From Eretmocerus hayati (taxonomy: Eukaryota > Arthropoda > Insecta > Hymenoptera > Aphelinidae), in contig CM056744.1 in the NCBI GenBank assembly GCA_029851415.1, forward strand, positions 67,388,172 through 67,452,171: a stretch of DNA of 64,000 nucleotides, read 5' to 3'. The position numbers were made by a program, and so were the translations under genes. The notes below the pieces were generated by a model that saw only the letters and a program-made list of their open reading frames with translations, made no database searches and was not told the DNA's origin. Shown in pieces: positions 42,058 through 54,701 of the stretch. Position 1 is the stretch's first letter, and every line of letters begins with the position of its first letter.

Positions 42058-45000
42058 AGTTTAACCGATCTGTCACATGTGCCTATTTCTTCCGTCTCAT
42101 CTTCGAAAACGAAAATTACCATTGGTCACGTCAACTTGAATCGCTTCACTGCTAATTTTAACTTACTAGAAGTCCAAATGTCGAGTGGCATTCATGATAT
42201 TGTAGCTGTCTCTGAGACATTCCTCGAGCCCAATGATTCTTTCGATCCATATAATATTCCTGGGTACAACTTTTTTCGGCACGACAGAGTTGGCAAGGGA
42301 GGTGGTGGGGTTGGCTTCTACGCTAGATCAGAGTTCATTGTCAAAATTTTGCAACATTCTGAGCCACTTTTCAATAATACACCTGAGTATATCATTTCTG
42401 AAATAAATATTGCTAATTCAAAGTTACTTCTCTCTGTTGTTTATCGGAGACCTCCTGCAGCTCATCTGCATGAGTATATGGATGTCCTATCACCTTTTCT
42501 ACCATTGTATGATCACACCATAGTAACAGGAGACTTCAATTTCAATATGGCAACCGACAACTCTGAGTCTGCATCATTTAAAGATCTATACAATGCTCAC
42601 CTTCTCCACCTTGTTGACTCGAGTCCTACTCATCACGCAATTGGAAGAGACAATCTCCTGCATCACACCTGCCTAGACTTATTTTTGGTTCAAAATTTAC
42701 CAGCCTGCACTGCGCACAGGAAATCGTCATCCCCTTTTGCTGCTGGACATGACTTCGTGGAGATTGACTATAGTATTAAGCCACCTGAAATCCCCAGCAA
42801 ATCTATCTCTGTGAGGAACTTGTCTCAAATCGATCAACCCCAACTAGTTGATCTGATCAAAAGTAAGCTCAATGGTAATTCTCCTTTCTCCGTGACAGAC
42901 CAAGATACAGATTCCTTCCCTCCAAAACTCGCAGCTCAGGGCACTCGTTCACGGTTGCCATCATATTTTATGCCCCCTGGAAATATTCTGCATGATTCTA
43001 TTTTAAGACATAGTAATAATATAATTTTAAGACCCCTAGACTTAAGTTTATCTGTTTATCATGGCCTTGCAAAGACCCACTTAGACGACACTGTATCGTC
43101 AATCACTACAGCAACCCTAGATGCGTTTAATCAGCTTGCACCCTTAAGAAACTTCAACGGCACCTCCTCGAAAAAACCCTGGGTGTCAACTGATATTCGT
43201 CGTCTTATGGTTGAACGTGACAAGTTATACCGCATCGCCAATCGTACACAATCTCAAGATCTTCTTCACGACTATCGTAGGAAAAGGGCACTAGCTAAAT
43301 CTGAGTTAGATAAGGCTAAAAACATGTATATTGCTGACAAAATATCATCTGTTCCTGACCCAAGATCTAGATGGAGTGAACTCCGTAAACTAGGAGTTGT
43401 ATCTCGCCCTCGTTTGTCCCCCTTAGATATATTTGATGCAAAAACCTTGAATCAGCACTTTGCTAGCGTAACGAGTTCAGGCGGATCTCTGAAAGATAAC
43501 AAAGTTGATCGTATCTGCTCTATACCTTTGCCTACAAGTGTTCCAACATTCGATTTCGCTCCAGTTACCGAAGCCGATGTCGCCAAAGCATTCTTCGATG
43601 GCAAATCTAGGGGTATGGGATCAGATGAGATATCCTCCTCCATGGCCAAGCTAGCGTTCCCTGCGATCCACACTCACCTGACGAGTGTGATCAATGATTC
43701 TTTGTCAACTGGTTATTTTCCGGCCACATGGAAACAGGCTTCAATTATCCCTCTCCCGAAAGTATCTGCTCCTAAGACCCCATCCGATACCCGTCCCGTT
43801 GCACAACTTTCCGAGCTATCAAAAGTTCTGGAAAGAGTTGTTCACAGACGAATCTCGAACCACCCATCAGCTTCAAACTTGCTCCACGAAAGACAATCTG
43901 GCTTCAGATCCCACCACTCGACTCAATCAGCTCTTCTTGGAGTTCTGGAAGATGCTCGGGGTGCCATTGATAAAAGAATGCTCGCAATATTAATCTCATT
44001 TGACTTCTCAAAAGCATTCGATACCCTGCCACATGCCAAACTCTTGATAAAGCTGAGGAAAATAGGATGCAGCGACCGTGTCATACGATGGTTTGCTAGC
44101 TATCTCAGCGATCGTCAACAAGCTGTTCGTCTTTCAGATGGCATGCATGAATCATGGGTTCCACTAGTGACCGGTGTACCCCAAGAGAGTGTACTTGGTC
44201 CTCTGCTTTTCCTCATTTTCATCAACGATCTTCCTGATGTCCTCACGCATACCAAGTGTGCGATATTTGCAGATGACTCGAGCATATACCTTCATTGTCT
44301 CCCCAAGGAGCTCCCTGATCATATTGCATTGATATCTTTAGATGCCCAAGCAGTTGCCAAATGGGCTACAGACAACGGTCTGAAACTCAATGCATCAAAA
44401 ACATCGGTCATCATCCTAGGAAGCAAACGCTATCTCAAAGAGATTCACCTGGATCAACTGCCACAAGTGCAGGTCATAGGGACAAACATTCCGTACTCGT
44501 CTCAGATCAAGAGTCTTGGAATGTTTATCGATCGATCACTTGATTGGGGCAAACAAATCAGTCAAATTAGTCAGCGTATCCATGGATCTCTCTATTCCTT
44601 GAGAGTTGCTGCTCGTAGTCTGGCTCGTCCGCTACGGCAACAGCTAGTTACTAGCTTAGTGTTGCCATATTTCGACTATGGTGCGGCGTTACTTACTGGG
44701 TTGAACAAAGAGCAAGGCTTGAAACTCCACCGTTTGCACAATGCTTGTATCAGATTTATTTATGGCAACATCCCTCGACAAGCCGATGTCACACCCTACC
44801 GTGTGAGTCTTGGCTGGCTCTGCTGAAAGTCGCCAAGAATACCTTCTCGGCTCACTTGCACTTGCCATTATTAAACACAATCAGCCGGCGTTTCTCAGAT
44901 CCAAGTTTTCTCTCGCCAGTGAAAACCCTACTTTGCGACAGTCAGAAATTATCATCCGTGCTTCACATCTCCTGAATAAACTCCCCTACCTCGACTTTGA

Positions 45001-45100
45001 AGCTAGTCTGAAGAGCCTGAAAGATGTTCTGCTAAATTTTCTCTGGATCGTGATAGCAAAGATTGGTTCGAGCGTGCTTCGCACGAAGGGCTAGAATCGA
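42058..45100 (+). CDS. Family-A ORF2: endonuclease-reverse transcriptase
   Basis: It opens right after the ORF1 TGA, in the same frame, with no AUG until 42,178. The APE-type endonuclease shows GHVNLN, SETFLEP, VYRRPP, GDFNFN and the GHDFVEID end. The reverse transcriptase shows FDFSKAFDTLPH (palm motif A), GVPQESVLGPLLF and IFADDSSIYLH (catalytic motif with FADD). The first frame stops at 44,826; the conserved tail (from SAESRQEYLLGSLALAI) goes on in the next frame to ~45,094. That single shift is the only visible break in ORF2. It performs target nicking and target-primed reverse transcription. Confidence 0.85.
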
Positions 45101-45373
45101 TCCCGTCACCTCTCATCGGTATTCTGCAACAACCTACGTAGCCGGCACGTACTGTAGTCTGAATTGAGAGCTCTCCCGGCAAAAACGATGTCAATTCAAT
45201 GGTCACATATCTAAATGTAAATACTTCTCAGTCTCCTCATTATTTATTCATATATTCATCATTCTCAATTCCATTATTAATCTGTTAAGCTTGAGTCTTG
45301 GTATGTATACCTGTTATCTGGGCGAATGGGTTTTTAACCCCCGTCCTTAATAAAATTTATATCAATCAATCAA

Positions 45374-47140
<1,767 letters not shown>

Positions 47141-47191
47141 TCTCTCTCTCTCTCTCTCCCTCTCTCTCTCTGGCGGGCTCTCTCTCTCTCT
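47141..47191. repeat. (TC)n tract with two ggcgg words
   Basis: TC repeat interrupted by tctctggcggg, a partial copy of the first bases of family B, followed by more TC and the true 5' end. It suggests repeat slippage or an aborted insertion. Confidence 0.85.
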
Positions 47192-47487
47192 GGCGGTAAG
47201 TGTTCCCACACGCATCTAACATCGCTCCGTGTTCGAACATCAATTTAACCATCAAAACGTCGTCCCGAGTGGCACTTTTTTGCAGATTGGACTTCCTCCT
47301 GCAGGCTCATACCACTGGAGCATCACTGCATGGCTCCTGCTAGAGCCTGGGAGGAATAATTCCAATTCTGCAACCTCAACAACAACATCGAGTCAGCAGT
47401 GCCTGGCGCCGAAAGTGAGCTTTGTGCGCATGCTCGGAGGTCGTCTGCTACGCTAGCCTGCTTCGCTGTCTTGCTGTCTGCTGCATG
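47192..47487 (+). promoter_or_regulatory. Family-B 5' leader
   Basis: About 90% alike in copy 2. GTAAGT at 47,196-47,201 stands just inside the 5' end. No TATA box; an internal promoter is expected but not proven here. Confidence 0.5.
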
Positions 47488-49299
47488 ATGAGCGACAACA
47501 TCTGCTGTGTCTGCAACAACACCTTACGTGCAGGCAGCAGAGTATGCGACATCTGTAAAAAATCAGCACATGTCAAGTGCTCGAGAACATCCAGACGAGC
47601 AGTGACATGTAAAAGATGTCTGCAGGTGAGCGAGATTCCAGCCGCAAAATCAACATCAAGTGCGACGAAGCAGACGACTTCGACTTCCCGCCTCAGTATG
47701 CAAACAGCCAGAGAGAGAGAGAAGGAGAAAACAAGCCCACGAAGACGTGTGAGTAATCAGCCGCTCTCACACATGCGGCTCAGCTCGCGTGGCGCGTCAG
47801 GAAAGTCTCCCCTCGCCCCGCACCATACCACCACGGGCAGCAGCGCTGAGCTCCCCACCACCAGTGCCTCTCAAGCCATCGAGAGTCGACAGCTCACGCT
47901 AGCGGGGGGTATTCCGCCAGCTACTGCTTCGCCTCCGTTAAGTGGTGCCACCATCCACGAGTCCAGCAAATCAGAGCCCGCGAACATTCAAAAGCAGCAA
48001 GCTGATGCGCGGCTCACTACTGCCTCTCCGTCGCTGCTCAGTACATCACATGTCGATCACCCCGTCGGATCGGTGGAAAGCAATAGCCCCAACATCTCGG
48101 ATCAACCTGCAGCAACAACCACGTCGACGTCGTCAAACTCTCCGGAATCAAAGTGGGTATATATACGGGAGAGTACTCTGGACCTTTTCTACAACCAAAA
48201 TGCCTTGCTTCAGAACCAGCTTGACGAAATAAAATCCCTCGTGATCCGACAAAACGTTGCCACTACCTCTCCATCTTGCACACCAGCAGTAAGTGAGGTG
48301 GATGATAGATTTTTGGCACGTGTATCTTCTCTCGAGGGACTTATAGAGAAGCAAAGCTCCCAGCTGGAGGAGCTTCGCTTGGATCGACAGCTTCTTCTGG
48401 AGCAAAATTCCATCATGGCAGGCCAAATTTCTACCTTAACGGAGCTATTGTCAGGCTTCCAGAGTACTCTGCAGAATAGTAAATTTCGTAATGATGAGAA
48501 TAGTAATGCTGAATCGACACATCAATCCTCGATTCCTAACACTGCCCCTAGGATGGACGAGTCCCCCCACTCATACGTTCGGAAGCAAGGGCAGGGACTG
48601 GGCAATGACGGACTTGAGCGCTGTAAACTGATTATTAATGGTGTATTAAAAGAAGATTCTAAGGCCTCACCAGCACAGATATCTGATATTTCTTATGCAG
48701 TGCTCAAGTCCATTCTCCCCTCATTGGAGAGGGCAGACATTGCTGATGTCCGTGTCCTGCAACCGGGGCGTGCGTCTGGGGAGAAGACTCCAACAGGTAA
48801 TCGTGACTCGGTTCTATCTTCCCGAGCCTCAGCTGCCATCACGCGCAATTCACCATCATGTGTAGTCCAACTCTCCAGTAGCCGACTAGTCGGGAAAGTG
48901 ATTCGGGCTAAACGTTCAATCACCAATAATTATTTCACGGCCAACAATATCCAGCCTGACTTACTCGACCCAGATACAAAAGCTCATGTGCCAGACCGTA
49001 AAATCTTTATAAATGAGATGCTCCACCGTGAAAAATACAAAGAATTTATACGCTTAAGGTCGGTTGCACGCGGTTTGGGTCTTAAATACGTCTGGCATAG
49101 AGATGGGCGTTTCTGGGTTAGACGGAAAAATGGTGAGCGAGCGCATACGTTCGAATCCCTTGCTGATCTGCAGGTCATTCAAACGACCTGTCGAAGTGGT
49201 CCGGAACGCACCTGTGCGTCCTCTAATAACACCCAGAGCTGCACTATCGTTCCGGAGCAAAATAAAGTTCCGGCAACAGAATCAGCAAGGACTCCCTGA
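47488..49299 (+). CDS. Family-B ORF1 (PHD-like finger, coiled coil, RNA-binding)
   Basis: 603 codons from the ATG at 47,488, the only ATG shared with copy 2 (one at 47,485 is not). Residues ~5-45 hold a PHD-like finger, CCVCN...CDIC...HVKC...CKRC. A Ser/Thr/Pro-rich linker follows, then a coiled coil (~250-330) around LEELRLDRQLLLEQNS, then an RRM-like part starting CKLIINGVLKEDSK and a C-terminal domain with KVIRAKRSITNNYF and DRKIFINEML. No internal stop. It ends at TGA 49,297-49,299, followed by CTG. It should coat element RNA. Confidence 0.85.
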   Translation: MSDNICCVCNNTLRAGSRVCDICKKSAHVKCSRTSRRAVTCKRCLQVSEIPAAKSTSSATKQTTSTSRLSMQTAREREKEKTSPRRRVSNQPLSHMRLSSRGASGKSPLAPHHTTTGSSAELPTTSASQAIESRQLTLAGGIPPATASPPLSGATIHESSKSEPANIQKQQADARLTTASPSLLSTSHVDHPVGSVESNSPNISDQPAATTTSTSSNSPESKWVYIRESTLDLFYNQNALLQNQLDEIKSLVIRQNVATTSPSCTPAVSEVDDRFLARVSSLEGLIEKQSSQLEELRLDRQLLLEQNSIMAGQISTLTELLSGFQSTLQNSKFRNDENSNAESTHQSSIPNTAPRMDESPHSYVRKQGQGLGNDGLERCKLIINGVLKEDSKASPAQISDISYAVLKSILPSLERADIADVRVLQPGRASGEKTPTGNRDSVLSSRASAAITRNSPSCVVQLSSSRLVGKVIRAKRSITNNYFTANNIQPDLLDPDTKAHVPDRKIFINEMLHREKYKEFIRLRSVARGLGLKYVWHRDGRFWVRRKNGERAHTFESLADLQVIQTTCRSGPERTCASSNNTQSCTIVPEQNKVPATESARTP

Positions 49300-52204
49300 C
49301 TGGATACGGCTGCTGAAGAGCGACGAGGGAGGGGTAATTCTTTAAAAGCGGGATTTATCAACCTTAACTCCCTGACAGATAAGATTGAGCATCTACGCTT
49401 GCTCGTCGCTAACGATCCCTCCTATCATCTATTTGGGGTGGCCGAGTCGAAGCTAGATGAGTATGTGGATGACAGTCTCGTTCAAATTCCAGGTTTTTCG
49501 TTGTTGCGACAAGATCGCAACAGAGAAGGTGGAGGAGTATCCTTGTATGTGCGCAATGACTTCAAAATTGAGAAGTTGGTTTCGTCGAATACTTTTGGGC
49601 CGGGGAAACCTGGCGTGCCCGAATTCCTTTTTTGTAGCGTGCAGCAAGGCAGCTCACCCGCAATATTAGTCGCGGTAATCTATAGACCCCCTAAAATTGC
49701 CATGCAGAAGGATGATGGGCTGTTTGGCTCGTTACGCCGGCTGTGTGGTGATTACAGTCACAAAATCATTATGGGTGATCTGAACGCTGACTTGTTGGAT
49801 ACTGCTCATCCCGACACCGAGAGACTGACTGCACTGACAGAAGAACTAGCCTTGCAGATAGTGCAGCACGGCCCGACTCATCAACACAACCCCAATGTAT
49901 CTCATACATGGATTGATCACATCTACGTAGATGACAACGACACCATTACTGACTTTCACAACAGACACCTGCCCAGTTTCGGTGGGCACTCGGTCATTGA
50001 CGTCACCATCAACGTCTTCACCCCTACTCCGCCAAAAAATTCCTTCAAGTATAGGGATTTTCGTAACATCACCCCGGAGATATTGAATGACCGTCTGCTC
50101 CGCTGTGACTGGACAGCTCTTGAAAATGCCGAAACGAGTTTGGAAGACGCAATTCAATGCTTGAATGTAAATTTAATGATCGTTTTAGATGAATTAGCAC
50201 CGGAAAGAACTATAAACCCGCGTAAAAATGATGCTCCTTGGATTGGTCCTGAGCTGAGGGTGCTCATGAAGAAGCGAGACGCGACGCGCAGGCGTTGGGA
50301 GCGTATGCAACGCAACCAGTGCAAGTGTCCTGAGCTTCAAAATGAGTACTTTCGGCTTAGCGAAGAGGTCGATCTGCGCATTGAGCAAGAGCGTAATTCC
50401 TTCCTTCAAAACCATCTTTCAGACGCTCTTGATCAGAACAAGAATATTTGGAAGGAGATGCGCAATCTCGGCCTCTCGCCCAAGAGCAAAGAGGAAGAAC
50501 TTCACGGTTTCACACCGGATGAGTTGAACGCTCACTTTGCGGGGGTCTCTGTTTCGCCTCACGAAAATATCAATGAAGCAATGGACGATATTAACTCTGC
50601 ACCGGAGGAGGGGTTTAAATTCAAGCCCACAAATTTCAATGATGTAGTCCTTGCTATCAAACATTTCTCCTCGCAGGCCCGCGGGGTGGATGGGATCCCT
50701 CAGAGTGTGATCGCGAAGGCTCTTCCGGCAATCGGTGATCTTATTGTACATATATTCAATCCCTCTTTCGCTCATAGCGTTTTTCCCGAGGCTTGGAAGC
50801 AAGCGCAGCTGATTGCATTGAAGAAGACTGCAGCTCCATCAACGGTCTCGGACTTTCGTCTCATAGCGCTGCTGTGCTTCCTTTCCAAGGTTCTGGAAAA
50901 AATTGCACATGACCAAATCACGGAGTATTTAAAAGTAGAGAAACTTCTTGATCGCTTCCAGACTGGTTTCAGGCAATACCATAGCACCCAGACAGCTTTA
51001 CTAAAGTTGACGGATGACATCAGAGTAGGCATTGATAGGAAGAAGGTCACCTTACTCCTACTATTCGACTTTAGCAAAGCCTTTGACACAATAACACCGT
51101 CAAAGCTGTTGAGGAAGCTCCGAAACCTTGGATTCTCAAGGTCGGCACTCCTGTGGATAAAATCATACTTACAAGGCCGCACCCAAATAGTCACTTCAAA
51201 ATCCGGTAGTTCTGATTGGCTCGAAACCAATCTGGGTGTTCCACAGGGATCCGTTCTCGGGCCTTTACTCTTCAGCTTATATGTTAATGACTTACCTGGT
51301 TTGCTAGATGGAAAGTCGGTATATCATCTATTCTATGCGGATGATCTTCAAATTTATCTCCAAGTCGAGAAAACTAAGATCAAGGAAGGCATCACTCGGC
51401 TGGGGGAAGTAGGACGACTAATTGCTGAATGGGCCAGAAGTTCCGGCCAAGGCAATCTTCTTCAGCTCTGAGAGGAATATCAAAGACCTGAAGAGAATGG
51501 ACTTGCCAGGAGTTGAGATACAGGAAGGAAAGTTCATTCCGTTCAGCGACACGGTCGTGAGTCTTGGTGTTACACTTGATAGTGAACTGACGTGGAAACC
51601 GCACATCGACCAAGTAACTAAGAAAGTGAATAGAGCCCTATACGGATTGCGGTTTTTTAGGGCGTGTATCACCAGACCTCTCCGAATTCGCCTAGTCGAG
51701 TCATTAGTTCAACCGCATTTAGATTATTGCACAGTCGTGTACCTCGACGCCACGGACGAACAGCGGCAACGGATACAGCGACTGAGCAATTCATGTGTGA
51801 GGTACATTTTTGATCTTAGGAGAGACGAGCACATCACCCCGTTTAGGGAGCGTTTGGGTTGGTTACGTACTGATTCGCGGAGAATGTACTTCGCAGCACT
51901 TATAATGCATAAGATCATGCATCTTGGAGAACCTGGCTACCTAGCTGCGATGTTTACCAGGTACCAATCTGGACGCCCCGCACGTGGTGATGCAGAAGAG
52001 CGGGTACTCAAAGTTCCCAATATGAGACTTGAATATGGAAGGAGATCTTTCCAGGTTCAATGTGCTCATTTTTGGAACTTTCTCCCTCCGGGCTTTCGGC
52101 AGCTGGGGAAAACACCCTTGTTCAAAGAGTCCTTGAAAGATTTCCTATTAACAAAGTCTCCTCAGAGGATTGATCCGGAGAAGCAGCATTACTTTAATCT
52201 TTGA
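49300..52204 (+). pseudogene. Family-B ORF2, copy 1
   Basis: It continues ORF1's frame after one TGA and reads on for 724 codons. The endonuclease begins AGFINLNSLTDKIEHLRLLV, with AESKLD, YRPPK, GDLNADLLD and TWIDHIYVD. The RT has FDFSKAFDTI, GVPQGSVLGPLLFSLYVNDL and FYADDLQIYL. At ~51,445 a small deletion shifts the frame; the tail (FFSSERNIKDLKRMDLPG ... HYFNL) is at 51,422-52,204. The first in-frame AUG is 49,702, well inside the endonuclease. Otherwise intact, but this copy cannot make full ORF2. Confidence 0.85.
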
Positions 52205-52519
52205 TGGGCTAGGGCTTTGTTCCTTTTCTTTCTATCTCTTTTTAATTGTAAGTGACCTTCTGTCACCAGACTGAAGAAAAACTGTGATATTTCTGTGAAC
52301 CCATGCCCTTTATCTTATTTTCTTTCAAGTTAAATCGTAAAGTGTATGACTAGTCACAATTGTGATATATCTATCCTTGACCAAATTATTTCTTAATATG
52401 ATTTTATCGGAATATTTATTAATTTTATATATATATATATATATATGTGACACATATGAAAATATGTAGGTGTATTTTGTCGCATGACGAATAAAGGATA
52501 TCTATCTATCTATCTATCT
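52205..52519 (+). other. Family-B 3' UTR and tail, copy 1
   Basis: Contains tgactagtcac, a gtgata word ~5 bases later and ccttgaccaaa, then atgtaggtgta, and a gcgaataaagg-type polyadenylation word before the atct tail. The same series appears in copy 2 (57.7 kb) and in the 63.4-kb fragment. An (AT)n stretch is at 52,427-52,446. Confidence 0.7.
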
Positions 52520-52826
52520 CTCTCTTCTCTGGCGGTAAGTGTTTCCACACGCATCTAACATCGCTCCGTGCTTGAACATCTCTTTAACCATCAAAACGTC
52601 GTCCCGAGTGGCACTTTTTTGCAGATTGGACTTCCTCCTGCAGGCTCATACCACTGGAGCATCACTGCATGGCTCCTGCTCGAGCCTGGGAGGAATAATT
52701 CCAATTCTGCAACTCCAACAACAACATCGAGTTGGCAGTGCCTGGCGCCGAAAGTGAGCTTTGTGCGCATGCTCGGAGTTCGTCCGCTACGCTGGCCTGC
52801 TTCGCTGTCCTGCTGTCTGCTGCACG

Positions 52827-54701
52827 ATGAGCGACAACACCTGCTGCGTCTGCAACAACACCTTACGCGCGGGCAGCAGAGAATGCGGCACTTGCAAAAG
52901 ATCAGCACATGTCAAGTGCTCGAAATCATCTGAAGGAGCAGTGACATGCGAAAAATGTCTGCAGGTGAGCAAAACTCCAGCCGCGCAATTATCATCAAGT
53001 GCATCGAAGCAGACGACTTCGACTTCTCGCCTCAGCACGCAAACAGCCAGAGAGAGAAAGAAGGAGAATACTACCTCGCATAGACGTGTAAGTAATCAGC
53101 CCATCTCACACACACGGCTCAGCTCGCATGCTGCATCAGCACTTTCTTCCCCCGCTCCGCATACCACCGCCGCGGGCCGCAGCGCAAGGCCCCCTACCAC
53201 CAATGCCTCTCTATCCAACTCCGGGAGTCTACAGCTTGCGCTAGCGGGGGGTACTCTATCGCCTGCTGCTTCGTCTCCGTCATGTGGTGCCACCTCCCGC
53301 CAGTCCACCGGCTTAGAGCCCGCGAATATTCAGAAGCAGCAAACAGATGCGCGGCCCACCACTACCACCCAGTCGCTGCTCACTACACCTCCTCTTGGCC
53401 ACGCTGTCGGGCGGATGGAGAGCAACAGCCCCATCTCGAAAACTACACCACCTCTTGGCCACGTTGTAGGGTCGACGGAGAGCAACAGCCTCAACGTCTC
53501 GGAACGACCTGCAACATCACCAACTTCGACGGCGACGGATTCGCCTGACACCAAATGGGTACTCATAGCGCAGACTACTCTCGACCTCTTTTATGATCAA
53601 TATGCGCTACTCCAGAACGAGCTTGACGAAATAAAATCTCTCGTGAGGCGACAAAACGTTGCCGTCCCCTCTCCACCTCTCACGCCAGCAGTGAATGAGG
53701 TGGATGATCACCTATGGGCACGTGTATCCTCTCTCGAGAGACTCATAGAGAAGCGAAGCTCCCAGCTGGAGGAGCTCCGCTTGGATCGCCAGCTTCTTCT
53801 GGAGCAGAACTCTACCATGAAAAGCCAGTTTTCCACTCTGACTGAGCTATGAATAGGTCGTGAGAGTAGTCAGCGAGATAGCGAATGAAGTAGAATTGAG
53901 AATAGTAATGCCGAATCGACACATCAATCTTCGATTCCTATTATTACACCTAGGATGGACAAGTTCCCTCATTCACACGCTGGGGAGCAAGGACGGGGAC
54001 ACGGCAGTGACGGTCTTGAGTAGTGTAAATTAATTATTAATGGTATTTTAAAAGAAAATTCTAAGGCCTCGCCGGTACAGGTATCTGATATTGCCTACGC
54101 AGTGCTCAAGTCCGTACTCCCCTCACTGGAGAGGGTAGACATTGCTGATGTCCAGGTCCTGCAAACTGGGCGTGCGTCTGGGGAGAAGCCTCCAACAGGT
54201 ATTTGCGACTCGGTTCCATCTCCTCGAGCCCCAGCTGCCACCCCGCGCACTCTACCATCGTGCATAGTCCAACTCTCCAGTAGTCGACTAGTCGGGAAAG
54301 TGATTCGGGCTAAACGTTCAATCACCAATAATTATTTCACGGCTAACAATATCCAGCCTGACTTACTCGACCCAGATACGAAAGCTCATGTGCCAGACCG
54401 TAAAATCTTTATAAATGAGATGCTCCCCCGTGAGAAATACGAAGAATATATACGCTTGAGGTCGATTGCACGCGGTTTGGGTTTAAAATACGTCTGGTAC
54501 AGTGGCGGACGTTTCTGGGTTAGACGGAAAAATGGTGAGCGAGCGCATACGTTCGAATCTCTCGCTGATCTGCAGGTCATTCAAACGGCCTGTCGAAGTG
54601 CTCCAGAACGTGCTCGTGCGTCCTCTAATAACACCCAGAGCTGTACTACCGTTCCGGAGCAGAGTAGAGTTTCGGCAGCAGAATTAGCGAAGACTCCTTG
54701 A
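52827..54701 (+). pseudogene. Family-B ORF1, copy 2
   Basis: ATG at 52,827. The finger CCVCN...CGTC...HVKC...CEKC and the linker are kept, with a duplicated 62-bp stretch (LLTTPPLGHAVG / TTPPLGHVVG, ~53,385-53,500). TGA at 53,850 replaces TTG of copy 1, then a disordered stretch with a TAG near 54,020, then a good C-terminal domain at 54,102-54,701. It ends TGA followed by CTAG. Confidence 0.85.

Larger units (their letters stand above)
47192..52519 (+). mobile_element. Family-B LINE copy 1, near full length
   Basis: 5' end ggcggtaagtg, ~295-bp leader, intact ORF1, ORF2 with one frameshift/deletion, 3' UTR with AATAAA and a tail of atct units. 5.3 kb in all. Endonuclease and RT motifs fit the CR1/L2/Daphne-like group but differ clearly from family A. 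Copy 2 follows directly. Confidence 0.9.
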
